From Photobacterium sanguinicancri (lineage in GTDB: Bacteria > Pseudomonadota > Gammaproteobacteria > Enterobacterales > Vibrionaceae): DNA of 64,000 bases. The stretch is taken from contig NZ_AP024850.1 in assembly GCF_024346675.1 (NCBI RefSeq), positions 992,001 through 1,056,000 on the forward strand. The letters are read 5' to 3'. Under the pieces are notes generated by a model. The model saw only the letters and a program-made list of their open reading frames with translations, was not told the DNA's origin and made no database searches. The translations under genes and the position numbers were made by a program. The number at the start of each line of letters is the position of its first letter. Position 1 is the stretch's first letter. Below are positions 38,266-49,444 of the stretch, piece after piece.

Positions 38266-38526
38266 TTATCTGTCTTCAGGCAGTGTTACGTTTAGTTCTA
38301 AAACAGAAAGGTCTTCATCTTTCTGATCTAGGGTTACGCTCACTTGCTCTGGGCTGATCTGCACATATTTACGGATCACATCCAGAATATCTTGCTTCAG
38401 CTGTGGAATATAGCTGGGCGTAGATTGGCTGGCAGAGCGACGTTCAGCAACGATGATTTGTAGGCGCTCTTTCGCTACATTCGCTGTTTTAGTTTTTTTT
38501 GGGCGGAAAAACTCTAGCAAAGCCAT
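38266..38526 (-). CDS. minE: Cell division topological specificity factor MinE
   Basis: Stimulates MinD ATPase and drives pole-to-pole Min oscillation, keeping Z rings at midcell. 86 residues. N-terminal [30 protein letters not shown] includes the anti-MinCD helix; the C-terminal topology domain is [32 protein letters not shown]. Two bases separate it from minD. Last gene of minCDE. Confidence 0.97.
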   Translation of the reverse strand: MALLEFFRPKKTKTANVAKERLQIIVAERRSASQSTPSYIPQLKQDILDVIRKYVQISPEQVSVTLDQKDEDLSVLELNVTLPEDR

Positions 38527-38528
38527 AA

Positions 38529-39341
38529 TCAGCCTCCAAATAGACGTTTAAGGAAGCCTTTTTTCTCTTCCTCTAAGAAACGGAATGGGCGTTCCTCGCC
38601 CATTAGACGGGCTACTGTGTCAGCGTATGCCTGTCCTGCATCGGATTCTTTATCAAAGATGACGGGTTCACCTTTGTTCGATGCGTTAAGTACAGCTTGT
38701 GATTCAGGTATAACACCTAGCAGCGGAATGTGTAGGATCTCTTCTACATCTTCAACGCTAAGCATTTCACCTTGAACAACACGTGCTGGATTGTAACGTG
38801 TTAATAGTAGGTGTGTCTTTACTGGCTCTTCTGCTTTCTCAGCACGGCGTGATTTCGAGTCTAGAATACCTAAAATACGGTCTGAATCGCGTACAGAAGA
38901 GACTTCAGGGTTCGTGGTTACAATGGCTTCATCTGCAAAGTATAACGCCATTAGAGCGCCAGTTTCGATACCTGCTGGAGAATCACAAATAATAAAGTCA
39001 AACCCCATTTCAGCCATGTCATTCAAGACGCGCTCAACACCTTCACGGCTCAGTGCATCTTTGTCGCGAGTTTGTGAAGCCGGCAGTACGTATAGGTTAT
39101 CAACACGCTTATCTTTAATAAGCGCTTGGTTTAAATTTGCTTCGCCATTTATTACATTAACAAAATCATAAACAACACGGCGCTCACAACCCATAATCAA
39201 GTCTAGGTTACGTAAGCCAATATCAAAATCGATAACGGCTGTTTTTTTGCCACTAACCGCTAAACCTGATGCAATTGCTGCGCTGGATGTTGTTTTACCA
39301 ACGCCACCCTTCCCCGAGGTAACAACGATAATACGAGCCAT
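38529..39341 (-). CDS. minD: Septum site-determining ATPase MinD
   Basis: Membrane-associated ParA-like ATPase recruiting MinC. 270 residues. Deviant Walker [12 protein letters not shown] (10-20), switch I near [14 protein letters not shown], Walker [14 protein letters not shown] near 116, and a C-terminal amphipathic membrane-targeting helix [11 protein letters not shown]. Between minC (21-base gap) and minE. Confidence 0.98.
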   Translation of the reverse strand: MARIIVVTSGKGGVGKTTSSAAIASGLAVSGKKTAVIDFDIGLRNLDLIMGCERRVVYDFVNVINGEANLNQALIKDKRVDNLYVLPASQTRDKDALSREGVERVLNDMAEMGFDFIICDSPAGIETGALMALYFADEAIVTTNPEVSSVRDSDRILGILDSKSRRAEKAEEPVKTHLLLTRYNPARVVQGEMLSVEDVEEILHIPLLGVIPESQAVLNASNKGEPVIFDKESDAGQAYADTVARLMGEERPFRFLEEEKKGFLKRLFGG

Positions 39342-39362
39342 TTATTAATTCCTTATAAAACG

Positions 39363-40025
39363 TTACAGAGCAAGAGGCTCTATGTTTAAATTATTTTCAG
39401 TAAGCGAGATAACGACACCCTTGCCCCAAAATTTTTCTTCTATTTTGTCACTTAACCAAAAGTTGCCGTCAATCGACACAAGTTCTGGTTGAAGGTTGCG
39501 GCAGAATATACGAGCTTGTTTTTGGCCATTAGCACCAGCAATAGCGCGGCCGCGCAAGACGCCGTATACATGAATACAGCCATCAGCAATAATTTCTGCG
39601 CCTGCACTGACATTACTCATGACTACCAAATCACAATTTTTTGCGTAAATTTGTTGGCCAGATCGTACTGGCGTGCGAATAACGCGTGTTGGCTCCATTA
39701 CTGGTGCGTTTGCTTTTACATGCTTGGCGGCGTTCATAACCGCTAATCCAGCTTCTTTAGCTAGGCGTTGCATTTTTGTATCTTTGCAACCACTGATACC
39801 GACAGGAATCATTCCAGCTTCAGTGATGCCTGCTTTCAGCTGTTTGAAGTCTATATTAGTGCCCGCATTTGAAATGTCGATGACAATGGGAGCGGCAGCA
39901 AAAAAATTTGGCGCTTGATCCACTTTTTCTTTTAAGTGAGCCGTTGCCTGTTGGATGTCATCATTACTCAGATGGAGTGCTGAGAGCGTGAATGTGCTCC
40001 CTTTTAGTTCTGCCTGTTTAGTCAT
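39363..40025 (-). CDS. minC: Septum site-determining inhibitor MinC
   Basis: Inhibits FtsZ polymerisation away from midcell. 220 residues. N-terminal FtsZ-binding domain (TKQAELKGSTFTLSALHLSNDDIQQ...) and C-terminal beta-helix MinD-binding domain (VRSGQQIYAKNCDLVVMSNVSAGAEIIADGCIHVYGVLRGRAIAGANG), the latter with the RSGQ motif. First gene of the minCDE operon; divergent from ycgL. Confidence 0.97.
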   Translation of the reverse strand: MTKQAELKGSTFTLSALHLSNDDIQQATAHLKEKVDQAPNFFAAAPIVIDISNAGTNIDFKQLKAGITEAGMIPVGISGCKDTKMQRLAKEAGLAVMNAAKHVKANAPVMEPTRVIRTPVRSGQQIYAKNCDLVVMSNVSAGAEIIADGCIHVYGVLRGRAIAGANGQKQARIFCRNLQPELVSIDGNFWLSDKIEEKFWGKGVVISLTENNLNIEPLAL

Positions 40026-40246
40026 AGTCTTTTACTGACTGAAGCGAAATTAGCCGTTCAGATACGTTATCACATAGGTATATGCATGTTATATTCCAAA
40101 CTGTATATCAGCAAGCTATCCTTGCTCTTGCATTGTAAATTCAGACAAAGCTCTCATCTGATCAGCAAAAACATTCATTCCAAGAGGGAATGAAATCTAA
40201 GTTATAAGGTCAGATGTTATTAAGGGCGTAACTAACAGGCAGCAAA

Positions 40247-40528
40247 ATGTTTTGTTCAATCTATAAAAGTCCAAAAAAAGAAAACACTTACCTATATGTT
40301 ATTAAGAAGGACGATTTCTCAGCTGTGCCTGAAACGTTACTCGCAACATTTGGTACACCACAACTTGTTATGGTGGTGAAGTTAGCTGGCGATCGCAAAT
40401 TAGCGGGCGCGGACATTGAAAAAGTAAAATCAGATTTAGCCACTGTCGGTTTTTATCTACAATTACCACCACCAGTGACTAACTTATTAGATGAATATAA
40501 AGCAGCCAAGGCGGCTCTAAAGTCTTAA
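40247..40528 (+). CDS. ycgL: YcgL domain protein
   Basis: Small conserved gammaproteobacterial protein of unknown function, 93 residues. Features match the YcgL domain: [71 protein letters not shown]. Divergent from minC as in E. coli. Seven bases separate it from the lytic transglycosylase, so they form one unit. Confidence 0.92.
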   Translation: MFCSIYKSPKKENTYLYVIKKDDFSAVPETLLATFGTPQLVMVVKLAGDRKLAGADIEKVKSDLATVGFYLQLPPPVTNLLDEYKAAKAALKS

Positions 40529-40535
40529 GGTTTAT

Positions 40536-41501
40536 ATGTATAAGCGTTTGATTTCGGTCTTAGTGGCCATAGGAATAGGTACATCCACCGCTGCATTTGC
40601 GGATGAAGGGTTTGATAAATACGTTGAAAGCTTAAAAGCGGAGGCAAAAGAATCAGGCATTAGTGCTGATACGATTACCGCTGCTTTTGATGGGATCACT
40701 TTTACCGAACGCGCAGTTAAAGCCGATAAGAATCAGCCAGAAAAAAAACTCACGTTGGACGAGTATATTCCACGTGCAGTACCTGACTGGAAAGTAAAAC
40801 AAGCGAATCAGCGGTATCAAGAACATAAAGATACGCTTGAGGCTGTGGGAAAGAAATATGGTGTTCAGCCACGTTTCATTGTTGCACTTTGGGGTGTTGA
40901 GAGTAACTTTGGCCGCTTAATGGGCAATTACAATGTGATTGAAGCGCTTTCGACATTAGCTTATGAAGGGCGCCGAGAGGCTTTTTTCCGTAAGCAAGTG
41001 ATGGCTGCGTTACAAATACTTGATGAAGGCCATATTAGTGCGAAAAATATGAAAGGTTCATGGGCGGGGGCGATGGGGCAACCTCAGTTTATGCCGACCT
41101 CGTTTTTGACCTTTGCCGTTGATGGAAATAATGATGGCCGCGTTGATATTTGGAATACTCAAGCCGATGTCTTTGCTTCTGCCGCTAATTATTTGAGTAA
41201 ATCAGGTTGGGATGATACTTATACTTGGGGTCGACAAGTCAGTATTCCGAATCTTCCTGAAGAGCTGAAAGGCGTGCAATCAGAGAAAGCGAAAACGCTA
41301 ACTGAATGGCAAGCTTTAGGTGTTCGAAAGTTAGATGGTGGCGCTTTACCTAATGTAGATATTAACGCGTGGTTGATACAGCCAGATGACCAACATGGTC
41401 GTGCTTATTTGATTTACGGTAATTATCAAGCACTGCTGAAGTGGAATCGTTCGCATTATTTTGCTCTAGCCGTCAGTCATTTGGCTGATCGAATTCGTTA
41501 A
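40536..41501 (+). CDS. Lytic murein transglycosylase (MltB-like, SLT family 3)
   Basis: Cleaves peptidoglycan glycosidic bonds to anhydro-muropeptides in the periplasm. 321 residues with a signal peptide cleaved after AAFA; no lipobox, so soluble rather than the MltB lipoprotein. Catalytic Glu lies in ALWGVESNFGRLMGNYNVIEALSTLAYEGRR near 123; downstream GSWAGAMGQPQFMPTSFLTFAVDGNNDGRVDIWN is family-typical. Paired with ycgL, then a terminator. Confidence 0.93.
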   Translation: MYKRLISVLVAIGIGTSTAAFADEGFDKYVESLKAEAKESGISADTITAAFDGITFTERAVKADKNQPEKKLTLDEYIPRAVPDWKVKQANQRYQEHKDTLEAVGKKYGVQPRFIVALWGVESNFGRLMGNYNVIEALSTLAYEGRREAFFRKQVMAALQILDEGHISAKNMKGSWAGAMGQPQFMPTSFLTFAVDGNNDGRVDIWNTQADVFASAANYLSKSGWDDTYTWGRQVSIPNLPEELKGVQSEKAKTLTEWQALGVRKLDGGALPNVDINAWLIQPDDQHGRAYLIYGNYQALLKWNRSHYFALAVSHLADRIR

Positions 41502-41520
41502 AAGCATATGATATATAGTT

Positions 41521-41551
41521 AAAAGTCAGAGCCTGTTGCTCTGGCTTTTTT
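41521..41551 (+). terminator. Intrinsic terminator after the transglycosylase gene
   Basis: Stem AAG-CAGAGC / GCTCTG-CTT (one T-G pair) with loop CTGTT and T6. Confidence 0.85.
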
Positions 41552-41905
41552 GTATGGACTATCAATGGAGTGGGAGTGTTCATTGCAATTATCTAATGCA
41601 GAGGCTGGTAATATCTGAAGAAGATAGCCTAGATCTAAGGCTGTTGCTGCAGCAAGACGTTCTAATTACAAACTGAATAGAGAGGTTATTTTAAATCTGA
41701 ATACATTAGTGTTTACACTGTGCTCTATAAGCTAGCGTGATGTTTAGTTACTCGTTAGATTAAATATCAGTAAGGTTAGGTACAGGAAATGTGCCTGAGG
41801 GGGCTGGTTGGTTATAGTGGGAAGATATTATCTGAGTTGCTTATCCCTATTATTATAATAACGATGAATATGATTAAGAAGTGGAACACGCTGATTTTGG
41901 ATACA
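41552..41905. other. Gene-free stretch before hns
   Basis: About 350 bp with no supported open frame. The only feature noted is a near-palindrome AGCC-TAGATCTA-AGGCT at 41627-41643. I see no clear promoter or RNA gene. Confidence 0.4.
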
Positions 41906-41932
41906 AAAAAACCCAGGCTGTGCTGGGTTTTT
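41906..41932 (-). terminator. Intrinsic terminator of hns
   Basis: On the minus strand AAAACCCAG / CTGGGTTTT with a six-base loop and T7. Confidence 0.92.
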
Positions 41933-41947
41933 ATCAAGAATAAGAAA

Positions 41948-42349
41948 TTAAATTTCAAATTCTTCTAGAGAGCGACCTTGGTCAAGCGCAGTTTTTAGCG
42001 CAGAAGGTGTACGACCTTGGCCTGTCCATGTTTTTTCTTCGCCATTTTCATCAACGAATTTATATTTAGCAGGACGAGCAGCGCGTTTTGCTTTTGGTGC
42101 TTTAGCGCCACCAGCAGAACCTAATAGTTCTTCTGGGTCGATACCGTCAGCTAGTAGCATTTCACGGTATTGATTAAGTTTCTCTGTACGTTCATTCTCT
42201 TTAGCGATTTCTTCAGCTTCTGATTCTTCACGTTCTGAAACGACAGCTTGAAGTTTTTCAAGACCTTCTTGAAGTTGCTCTAGAGTATATTCGCGAGCAA
42301 GAGCACGAAGGCTACGTAGGTTTAATAGTGCTTTTAATGCATCAGACAT
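41948..42349 (-). CDS. hns: Nucleoid-associated silencer H-NS (VicH type)
   Basis: Binds and bridges AT-rich DNA, silencing acquired and stress genes. 133 residues. N-terminal helical dimerisation ([38 protein letters not shown]), acidic linker, and DNA-binding domain [28 protein letters not shown] with the [11 protein letters not shown]-hook-like motif near 104-112. The upstream DNA is strongly AT-rich (42440-42490), consistent with autoregulation. Terminator follows. Confidence 0.96.
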   Translation of the reverse strand: MSDALKALLNLRSLRALAREYTLEQLQEGLEKLQAVVSEREESEAEEIAKENERTEKLNQYREMLLADGIDPEELLGSAGGAKAPKAKRAARPAKYKFVDENGEEKTWTGQGRTPSALKTALDQGRSLEEFEI

Positions 42350-42719
42350 TTTTTATTTCCTGTTCGTTTAAACTGGCTTGAAATAAGAATAGCAGTCAAA
42401 AGTTAATAAGTGCAATAGTAATACTTCACACCTAATTTGCCAAACAAATTATTAATTAAAGTTATTAATAATTATTAAATTGAGATTTTCGTGATTTTCT
42501 TTAATTAGATTTATGTTGTTTTAAAGTAAATGTGACCTAGCTATAAAATCGAATGGATAATAGCCAAGCCCTAAATAGACAATGCTAGTAACTTAATGCT
42601 TCTTTGGGTTGTGCGATTTTTGAGCTCGCTGGTAAAATTATTCACTGTTTATGTTAAAAAATTCACCTTAACTTATTGCATCTTTGATTCGATTCCGTAG
42701 AATGGTTTGTACCTTCTAA
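42350..42719. other. AT-rich region between hns and the lysine riboswitch
   Basis: 370 bp carrying both divergent promoters. The segment 42445-42482 is almost pure A/T with runs such as ATTATTAATTAAAG and ATTAATAATTATTAA, a plausible H-NS nucleation tract. I could not fix individual promoter boxes. Confidence 0.45.
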
Positions 42720-42895
42720 AGGGTAGAGGTGCATTGTCTATAAGTAATTTGCTGGAGGTGATTCCGTTGATAGCAAATGAAAGGAGCCAATGCCGAAGTG
42801 AGAAATGAGTATCAAACATTCTTGCTGGGGTTGTCATCGAATAGAGGCAACACTGCCATAGTATATAATTACATTAACTATGGAGCGCTACTGTG
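42720..42895 (+). promoter_or_regulatory. Lysine riboswitch
   Basis: The conserved L-box (lysine aptamer) elements occur in order: AGAGGTGC (42725), AAGTAA (42742), TGGAGG (42753), GAAAGGAGCC and GCCGAAG (42779-42797), CTGGGGTTGTCATCG near 42827, GCCATAG, and the closing ACTATGGAGCGCTACTG near 42877-42893 pairing GTAG with CTAC to form P1. Known lysine riboswitches control lysine synthesis and uptake; here the switch precedes an NhaC-family transporter. An apparent short frame here is an artefact of the RNA. Confidence 0.92.
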
Positions 42896-42958
42896 GGGTC
42901 GGGGAGCTTTCAGCTCTCCTTATCGGCATCTCATCATGGCACAATTGTGCCAGCAGTA

Positions 42959-42990
42959 GATCTCCAACCAGATCGGTTGTAGTAGAGATC
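42959..42990 (+). promoter_or_regulatory. Start-codon-proximal sequestering hairpin (riboswitch expression platform)
   Basis: GATCTC (42959-42964) pairs with GAGATC (42985-42990) immediately before ATG 42991, and inner CAACC pairs with GGTTG (42975-42979). It covers the GAGA ribosome site, consistent with translational control. A separate perfect 16-base palindrome TGGCACAATTGTGCCA lies at 42937-42952. Confidence 0.65.
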
Positions 42991-44586
42991 ATGAATATTG
43001 TAGATTTTTCAAATTCCTCCATTTCGTTATTGCCCCCATTGGTGGCACTAGGTTTAGCGATTTTAACGCGTCGCGTTTTACTTTCGCTGGGTATGGGTGT
43101 TGCTCTTGGCGCACTATTACTTACAGACTTTTCCTTCACTCATTCAACAAGTTATATCGGAACCACCGTTGCTGGTTTATTCATTGATGACGGCGCAATA
43201 AATAGCTGGAACATGAGTATTGTTGCTTTCCTTATTCTATTAGGAATGACGACGGCTTTATTAACCTTATCTGGTGGCACACGTGCTTTTGCAGAATGGG
43301 CACAAACTCGGATTAAAACTAAACGAGGCTCTAAGCTTCTTGCTGCATTTTTAGGCGTGTTCATTTTTGTAGACGACTATTTTAATAGCCTAGCAGTAGG
43401 TGCAATTGCCCGCCCAGTGACCGATCGCTACTATGTATCTCGTGCAAAGCTGGCGTATATTCTTGATTCAACAGCTGCTCCTATGTGTGTATTGATGCCA
43501 GCATCAAGTTGGGGGGCATACATCATTACGATTGTTGGCGGTATTTTAGTTTCACATGGTGTGACTGAATATTCCGCGTTAAGTGCTTTCATGCAGCTGG
43601 CACCAATGAATTTTTATGCTGTGTTTGCTTTGCTAATGGTGTTTGTGGTCTCTTGGTTCCAAATTGATGTGGGTCCAATGCTTAAACATGAATTAGAAGC
43701 CAGTCGTGGTCATGGGTTTGATGATGGTGACGATGACAATAAAGCGAAAGATCTCAATGATGAGTTAGAAATAGAAGAAAGTGAAAATGGACGTGTAGCC
43801 GACTTGGTTATGCCAATTATTGCTCTTATTATTTCTACTTTCTTCTTCTTGATCTTTACGGGCTATCAAGCGTTAGCGGCTGACGGTATAGCATTTAATC
43901 TACTTGGTGCATTTGAAAATACCGATGTGGGTTTATCATTGTGCTACGGTGGTTTAATTGGTTTTATAGCTGCGCTAATTCCAGTTATTCGTCAGCGTAT
44001 TCCTGTTCCAGATGTCGCGCATACATTGTGGATTGGTGCTAAATCAATGTTTGGTGCAATCTTAATCCTACTATTTGCTTGGAGTATTGGTAGCGTTATC
44101 GGGGATATGGAAACGGGTAAATACCTTTCTACCTTGGTACAAGGCAATGTTAACCCAATGCTACTTCCTGTGATTTTGTTTGCCTTGGCGGGTGTGATGG
44201 CATTCTCGACCGGCACGTCATGGGGTACGTTTGGTATCATGCTTCCTATTGCAGGTGATCTTGCTGGTGCCACCGATATTGCCTTAATGCTTCCTATGCT
44301 GGCGGCAGTATTGGCTGGTTCTGTATTTGGTGACCATTGTTCTCCTATTTCAGATACCACCATCCTGTCTTCAACAGGGGCGCGTTGTCATCATATCGAT
44401 CACGTATCAACGCAGTTACCTTACGCGTTGGCGGTTGCCCTTGTATCCGCTATTGGTTTCGTTGTACTCGGTTTTACCGATTCTTTAGCGGTCTCTTTCT
44501 TGGCGGCGACATTAGCCTTCATTATTGTATGTACTTTCTTAGGGTGGTTATCTCGCCGTCGATTGTCATCACCAGTGAATGTTTAA
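42991..44586 (+). CDS. lysW: NhaC-family antiporter, predicted lysine transporter (LysW type)
   Basis: Membrane transporter of the NhaC Na+/H+ antiporter family, 531 residues from ATG 42991 (MNIVDFSNSSISLLPPLVAL). The open frame extends upstream to 42880 but that part is riboswitch. About 11-12 hydrophobic helices; family motifs FVDDYFNSLAVGAIARPVTDR near 128, TAAPMCVLMPASSWGAY near 161, GTSWGTFGIMLPIAGD near 408 and VFGDHCSPISDTTILSSTGA near 448. An acidic cytoplasmic loop (DDGDDDNKAKDLNDELEIEE) splits the helices. The riboswitch makes lysine uptake the likely role, as proposed for LysW; experimental function not visible. Confidence 0.88.
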   Translation: MNIVDFSNSSISLLPPLVALGLAILTRRVLLSLGMGVALGALLLTDFSFTHSTSYIGTTVAGLFIDDGAINSWNMSIVAFLILLGMTTALLTLSGGTRAFAEWAQTRIKTKRGSKLLAAFLGVFIFVDDYFNSLAVGAIARPVTDRYYVSRAKLAYILDSTAAPMCVLMPASSWGAYIITIVGGILVSHGVTEYSALSAFMQLAPMNFYAVFALLMVFVVSWFQIDVGPMLKHELEASRGHGFDDGDDDNKAKDLNDELEIEESENGRVADLVMPIIALIISTFFFLIFTGYQALAADGIAFNLLGAFENTDVGLSLCYGGLIGFIAALIPVIRQRIPVPDVAHTLWIGAKSMFGAILILLFAWSIGSVIGDMETGKYLSTLVQGNVNPMLLPVILFALAGVMAFSTGTSWGTFGIMLPIAGDLAGATDIALMLPMLAAVLAGSVFGDHCSPISDTTILSSTGARCHHIDHVSTQLPYALAVALVSAIGFVVLGFTDSLAVSFLAATLAFIIVCTFLGWLSRRRLSSPVNV

Positions 44587-44640
44587 CTGGTGATACAATG
44601 TGTGGTGTATAAGCACATCTAATAACATTTGTGAATGATT

Positions 44641-44672
44641 AAAAACCAGCATTGTGAGGTGCTGGTTTTTTT
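44641..44672 (+). terminator. Intrinsic terminator after the lysine transporter gene
   Basis: Stem AAACCAGC / GCTGGTTT with a 10-base loop and T7. Confidence 0.92.
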
Positions 44673-44806
44673 ATGGACGCTATTTCTTATAACATGGGTA
44701 AAGTCGTAAAAACTTGTGTCTATCGTTGCGTGTGACTTTAATTATTCGCGTATTTTATGTAGCATCTCGTCCGCACTTTCTTCACCCAGATGACTAGGAA
44801 AGCCTC

Positions 44807-45385
44807 ATGGCCCAGATGTACTTTTATTACTCTGCAATGAATGCAGGTAAATCAACCACATTACTTCAATCTTCATTTAATTATCGCGAACGTGGTATGA
44901 CACCTGTTATTTTCACTGCGGCACTTGATGATCGTTTTGGTAAGGGTAAAGTGACATCGCGTATTGGTTTACAAGAAGAAGCCGAGCTTTTTACCAATGA
45001 TGATAACTTATTTGATCGCATTGCGACGATTCATGATGGGCAGAGAATTGATTGTGTGTTGATTGATGAATGCCAATTCTTGAGTAAAGAACAGGTATAT
45101 CAGTTAACCGAGGTGGTCGATAAGTTACATATCCCGGTATTATGCTACGGTTTACGTAGTGACTTCCGTGGTGAGTTATTTGAAGGCAGCCGTTATTTAT
45201 TATCTTGGGCTGATAAGTTGGTTGAATTAAAAACAATTTGTCACTGTGGGCGTAAAGCGAATATGGTGATTCGCCAGGATGAAACCGGACAAGCGATTGC
45301 TGATGGTGATCAAGTGGTTATTGGTGGAAATGACCGTTATGTGTCGGTATGCCGTCGACATTATAAAGAAGCCTTAGGTCGTTAA
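44807..45385 (+). CDS. tdk: Thymidine kinase
   Basis: Phosphorylates thymidine (and deoxyuridine) in pyrimidine salvage. 192 residues, TK1-like type II. P-loop [13 protein letters not shown] near 9-20, Walker B-like [14 protein letters not shown] near 83, lasso and zinc-ribbon cysteines in [10 protein letters not shown] near 142 and CRRHY near 182, and catalytic Glu in DECQF. Single-gene unit with its own upstream space and a downstream terminator shared with the his operon. Confidence 0.96.
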   Translation: MAQMYFYYSAMNAGKSTTLLQSSFNYRERGMTPVIFTAALDDRFGKGKVTSRIGLQEEAELFTNDDNLFDRIATIHDGQRIDCVLIDECQFLSKEQVYQLTEVVDKLHIPVLCYGLRSDFRGELFEGSRYLLSWADKLVELKTICHCGRKANMVIRQDETGQAIADGDQVVIGGNDRYVSVCRRHYKEALGR

Positions 45386-45418
45386 TTACATTACCTAAAG
45401 GGCGGATTAAGATTTAAT

Positions 45419-45465
45419 AAAAAGCCCGTAACGTGACTATAAATAGTTGTCGTTACGGGCTTTTT
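45419..45465. terminator. Bidirectional terminator between tdk and hisI
   Basis: Long stem AAAGCCCGTAACG / CGTTACGGGCTTT with an inner ACTAT / ATAGT helix; A-rich before and T5 after. Confidence 0.9.
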
Positions 45466-45509
45466 GCTATTTATGCATATCCTGCATCTAAATGCGGCTT
45501 ATCAATAAT

Positions 45510-46151
45510 TTACTTATTATGGCGTTCTTCTAAACGTTTAGTTATGTCAGATAGCGATAAACCTTGGTCCTGCAGTAATACAATTAAGTGATAAAGCAAA
45601 TCAGCAGATTCGTTAACTAATTCCGCCTTATCACCCGACGTTGCCGCAAGCGCGACTTCAACACCTTCTTCGCCCACTTTTTGCGAAATACGTTTGGTGC
45701 CACGGGCATATAAACTGGCGGTATAAGAAGATTCGGGATCACTATTTTTACGACTAGCCAAGACTTGCTCAAGTTGATGAAGAAACACCAAAGCAGGTTG
45801 TTCAGATGGGGTGGCATTTGGATTGTCAAAACAGGTGGTTGTGCCTAAGTGGCAGGTTGGACCCACAGGGTTAACCTTCACTAGCAAGGTATCTTTATCA
45901 CAATCGAGATCAATACTTTTTAGTGCTAATACGTTGCCAGAGGTTTCGCCTTTGGTCCATAAGCGGGACTTGGTGCGAGACCAAAAGGTAACTTGCTGAG
46001 TGTCTAATGTTTTTGCTAGAGCTTCGGTATTCATGTACCCCAGCATCAGTACTTGACCGCTGGTATTATCTTGCACAATAGCTGGAATTAAGCCGTCTAC
46101 TTTTTCCCAGTTAATTTCGGTATTTAAATCTAAAGTCGGGGCTGCACTCAT
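45510..46151 (-). CDS. hisI: Bifunctional phosphoribosyl-AMP cyclohydrolase / phosphoribosyl-ATP pyrophosphohydrolase
   Basis: HisIE, steps 2 and 3 of histidine synthesis. 213 residues: HisI half with [19 protein letters not shown] and the metal-binding [28 protein letters not shown] near 81-107, then HisE half with [29 protein letters not shown] and [17 protein letters not shown]. It overlaps hisF by four bases. Last gene of hisGDCBHAFI. Confidence 0.97.
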   Translation of the reverse strand: MSAAPTLDLNTEINWEKVDGLIPAIVQDNTSGQVLMLGYMNTEALAKTLDTQQVTFWSRTKSRLWTKGETSGNVLALKSIDLDCDKDTLLVKVNPVGPTCHLGTTTCFDNPNATPSEQPALVFLHQLEQVLASRKNSDPESSYTASLYARGTKRISQKVGEEGVEVALAATSGDKAELVNESADLLYHLIVLLQDQGLSLSDITKRLEERHNK

Positions 46152-46921
46152 AGTCGGATCTCCACATTTTGCTCTTTAAGGTACTGCTTTAGTTCACCAA
46201 TATTGATGATTTGTTTGTGGAAGACAGAAGCAGCAAGCGCACCGTCCACATTAGCTTGTTGAAATGCATCGGCAAAGTGCACCATTTCACCTGCGCCACC
46301 AGAGGCGATTAATGGAACATGACAAACCTCACGCACCATGTTGAGTTGGGTAAGGTCGTAGCCATTACGTACGCCATCTTGGTTCATCATATTAAGCACG
46401 ATTTCACCCGCGCCTCGGCGTTGTACTTCTTGCACCCAATCACGTGTTTCCCATTGGGTTGCTTGGGTTCGGTTTTCATCCCCAGTGAATTGATAGACTT
46501 GGTATTTACCTGTTTCAGCGTCAAAGTAGGAGTCAATCCCGACGACAATGCACTGCACGCCAAATTTATCGGCAAGCTCAGTGATCAATTCTGGCTTGGC
46601 AAGTGCAGGGGAGTTAATCGATACTTTATCAGCACCGAATTGTAAGATACGACTCGCATCGTCAGCAGATTTAATCCCGCCGGCGACACAGAAAGGAATG
46701 TCGATCACTTCGGCAACACGCGCTACCCAACTTTTGTCGACCACTCGACCGTCACTGGATGCGGTAATATCATAAAAGACTAATTCATCTGCGCCTTCTT
46801 CAGCGTAGCGTTTGGCGAGAGGGACAATATCGCCAATAATCTCGTGATTACGAAATTGCACCCCTTTCACCACTTGGCCATCTCGTACATCTAAACAAGG
46901 CACAATACGTCTTGCTAACAT
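46148..46921 (-). CDS. hisF: Imidazole glycerol phosphate synthase subunit HisF
   Basis: Cyclase half of IGP synthase, converting PRFAR and ammonia (from HisH) to IGP and AICAR. 257 residues, TIM barrel. Active-site Asp in [16 protein letters not shown] near 11 and [12 protein letters not shown] near 221; phosphate loops [13 protein letters not shown] near 77. Overlaps hisI and follows hisA after 15 bases. Confidence 0.97.
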   Translation of the reverse strand: MLARRIVPCLDVRDGQVVKGVQFRNHEIIGDIVPLAKRYAEEGADELVFYDITASSDGRVVDKSWVARVAEVIDIPFCVAGGIKSADDASRILQFGADKVSINSPALAKPELITELADKFGVQCIVVGIDSYFDAETGKYQVYQFTGDENRTQATQWETRDWVQEVQRRGAGEIVLNMMNQDGVRNGYDLTQLNMVREVCHVPLIASGGAGEMVHFADAFQQANVDGALAASVFHKQIINIGELKQYLKEQNVEIRL

Positions 46922-46936
46922 GTTTTTACTCCTTGC

Positions 46937-48344
<1,408 letters not shown>

Positions 48345-48345
<1 letters not shown>

Positions 48346-49430
48346 TACAACACTCCTTTACTGCTTGGTAATTCGCTGCCATTCACTGCGATAGCCTGTC
48401 GCAAGGTGCGGCCAAAAGCTTTAAATAGGCTTTCGACAATGTGGTGATCATTTGCACCTGTAGATGACAGGTGTAAGGTGCACGCTAAGGTATCGGTTAA
48501 TGATCTGAAAAAGTGTGACACCATCTCGGTAGACAGATCGCCCACTTGCTCACGACTGAACTCTGCATCGAATTTAAGGTATGGACGGCCAGATAAATCC
48601 AGCGCACATTGTGCTAAACATTCATCCATTGGCAAACTAAAACCAAAGCGGCCAATACCACGTTTGTCACCCAGTGCATCTTTTAGTGCTTGTCCAAGGG
48701 CTAACGCGGCATCTTCAACACTGTGGTGATCGTCGATGTGTAAATCACCTTCTACGTTCAGCTGCATCTGAAAGCCGCCGTGGGTCGCAATCTGATCTAG
48801 CATGTGGTCAAAAAAGCCAAGCCCAGTATGAATACTGTTGCCACCGGTTTCATCTAAGTTCACACGAACACGGATATCCGTTTCTTTAGTTGTTCTCACA
48901 ACTTCGGCGATCCTTGGGCTTGTCGTGAGATCTTTAACGATCTGTTGCCAATTTAGTGTGGTGCTATCTGATGGTGCGGGATTGTATTGAATGCCGCGAA
49001 TAGCCATATTCTCAGCCAGTTGAAGATCTGTTTCACGATCCCCAATAACTGCAGATGTTGCGAAATCTACCCGACCTTGCTGAAGATAAGCTTTAACTAA
49101 CCCTAATTTTGGCTTACGGCAGCTGCAGTTCGCACTATCAAAGTGCGGGCAGATCAGTACATCAGCAAACTTGACGCCCTGCGATTCGAAAATTTCCATC
49201 ATCATATCGTGTGGGGCATCAAAATCTGCTTGTGGATAGGCATCTGTGCCCAAGCCATCTTGGTTAGTCACCATAACTAAGGTGTAACCTGCATCTTGCA
49301 GTTTCAATAATGCTGGAATGACAAAAGGTTCTAGCTTGAGTTTATCTAGACGATCAACTTGAAAGTCTACTGGTGGCTCTACAATTAAGGTGCCATCACG
49401 GTCGATAAATAAAATCTTTTCCTTGCTCAC
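48345..49430 (-). CDS. hisB: Bifunctional histidinol-phosphatase / IGP dehydratase HisB
   Basis: 361 residues. N-terminal HAD phosphatase with [12 protein letters not shown] near 8 and a zinc loop [17 protein letters not shown] near 93; C-terminal IGP dehydratase with [32 protein letters not shown] (metal His) and [16 protein letters not shown]. The fused form is typical of gammaproteobacteria. 14 bases after hisC. Confidence 0.97.
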
Positions 49431-49444
49431 AGTGCTGTCCTTAA

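Noticed and set aside
42777..42959. Open frame of 60 codons before the lysine transporter, and the 37-codon N-terminal extension of the transporter frame to 42880
   Set aside because: Both lie in the lysine riboswitch and its expression platform, with no ribosome site; NhaC homologues start near MNIVDFS at 42991.
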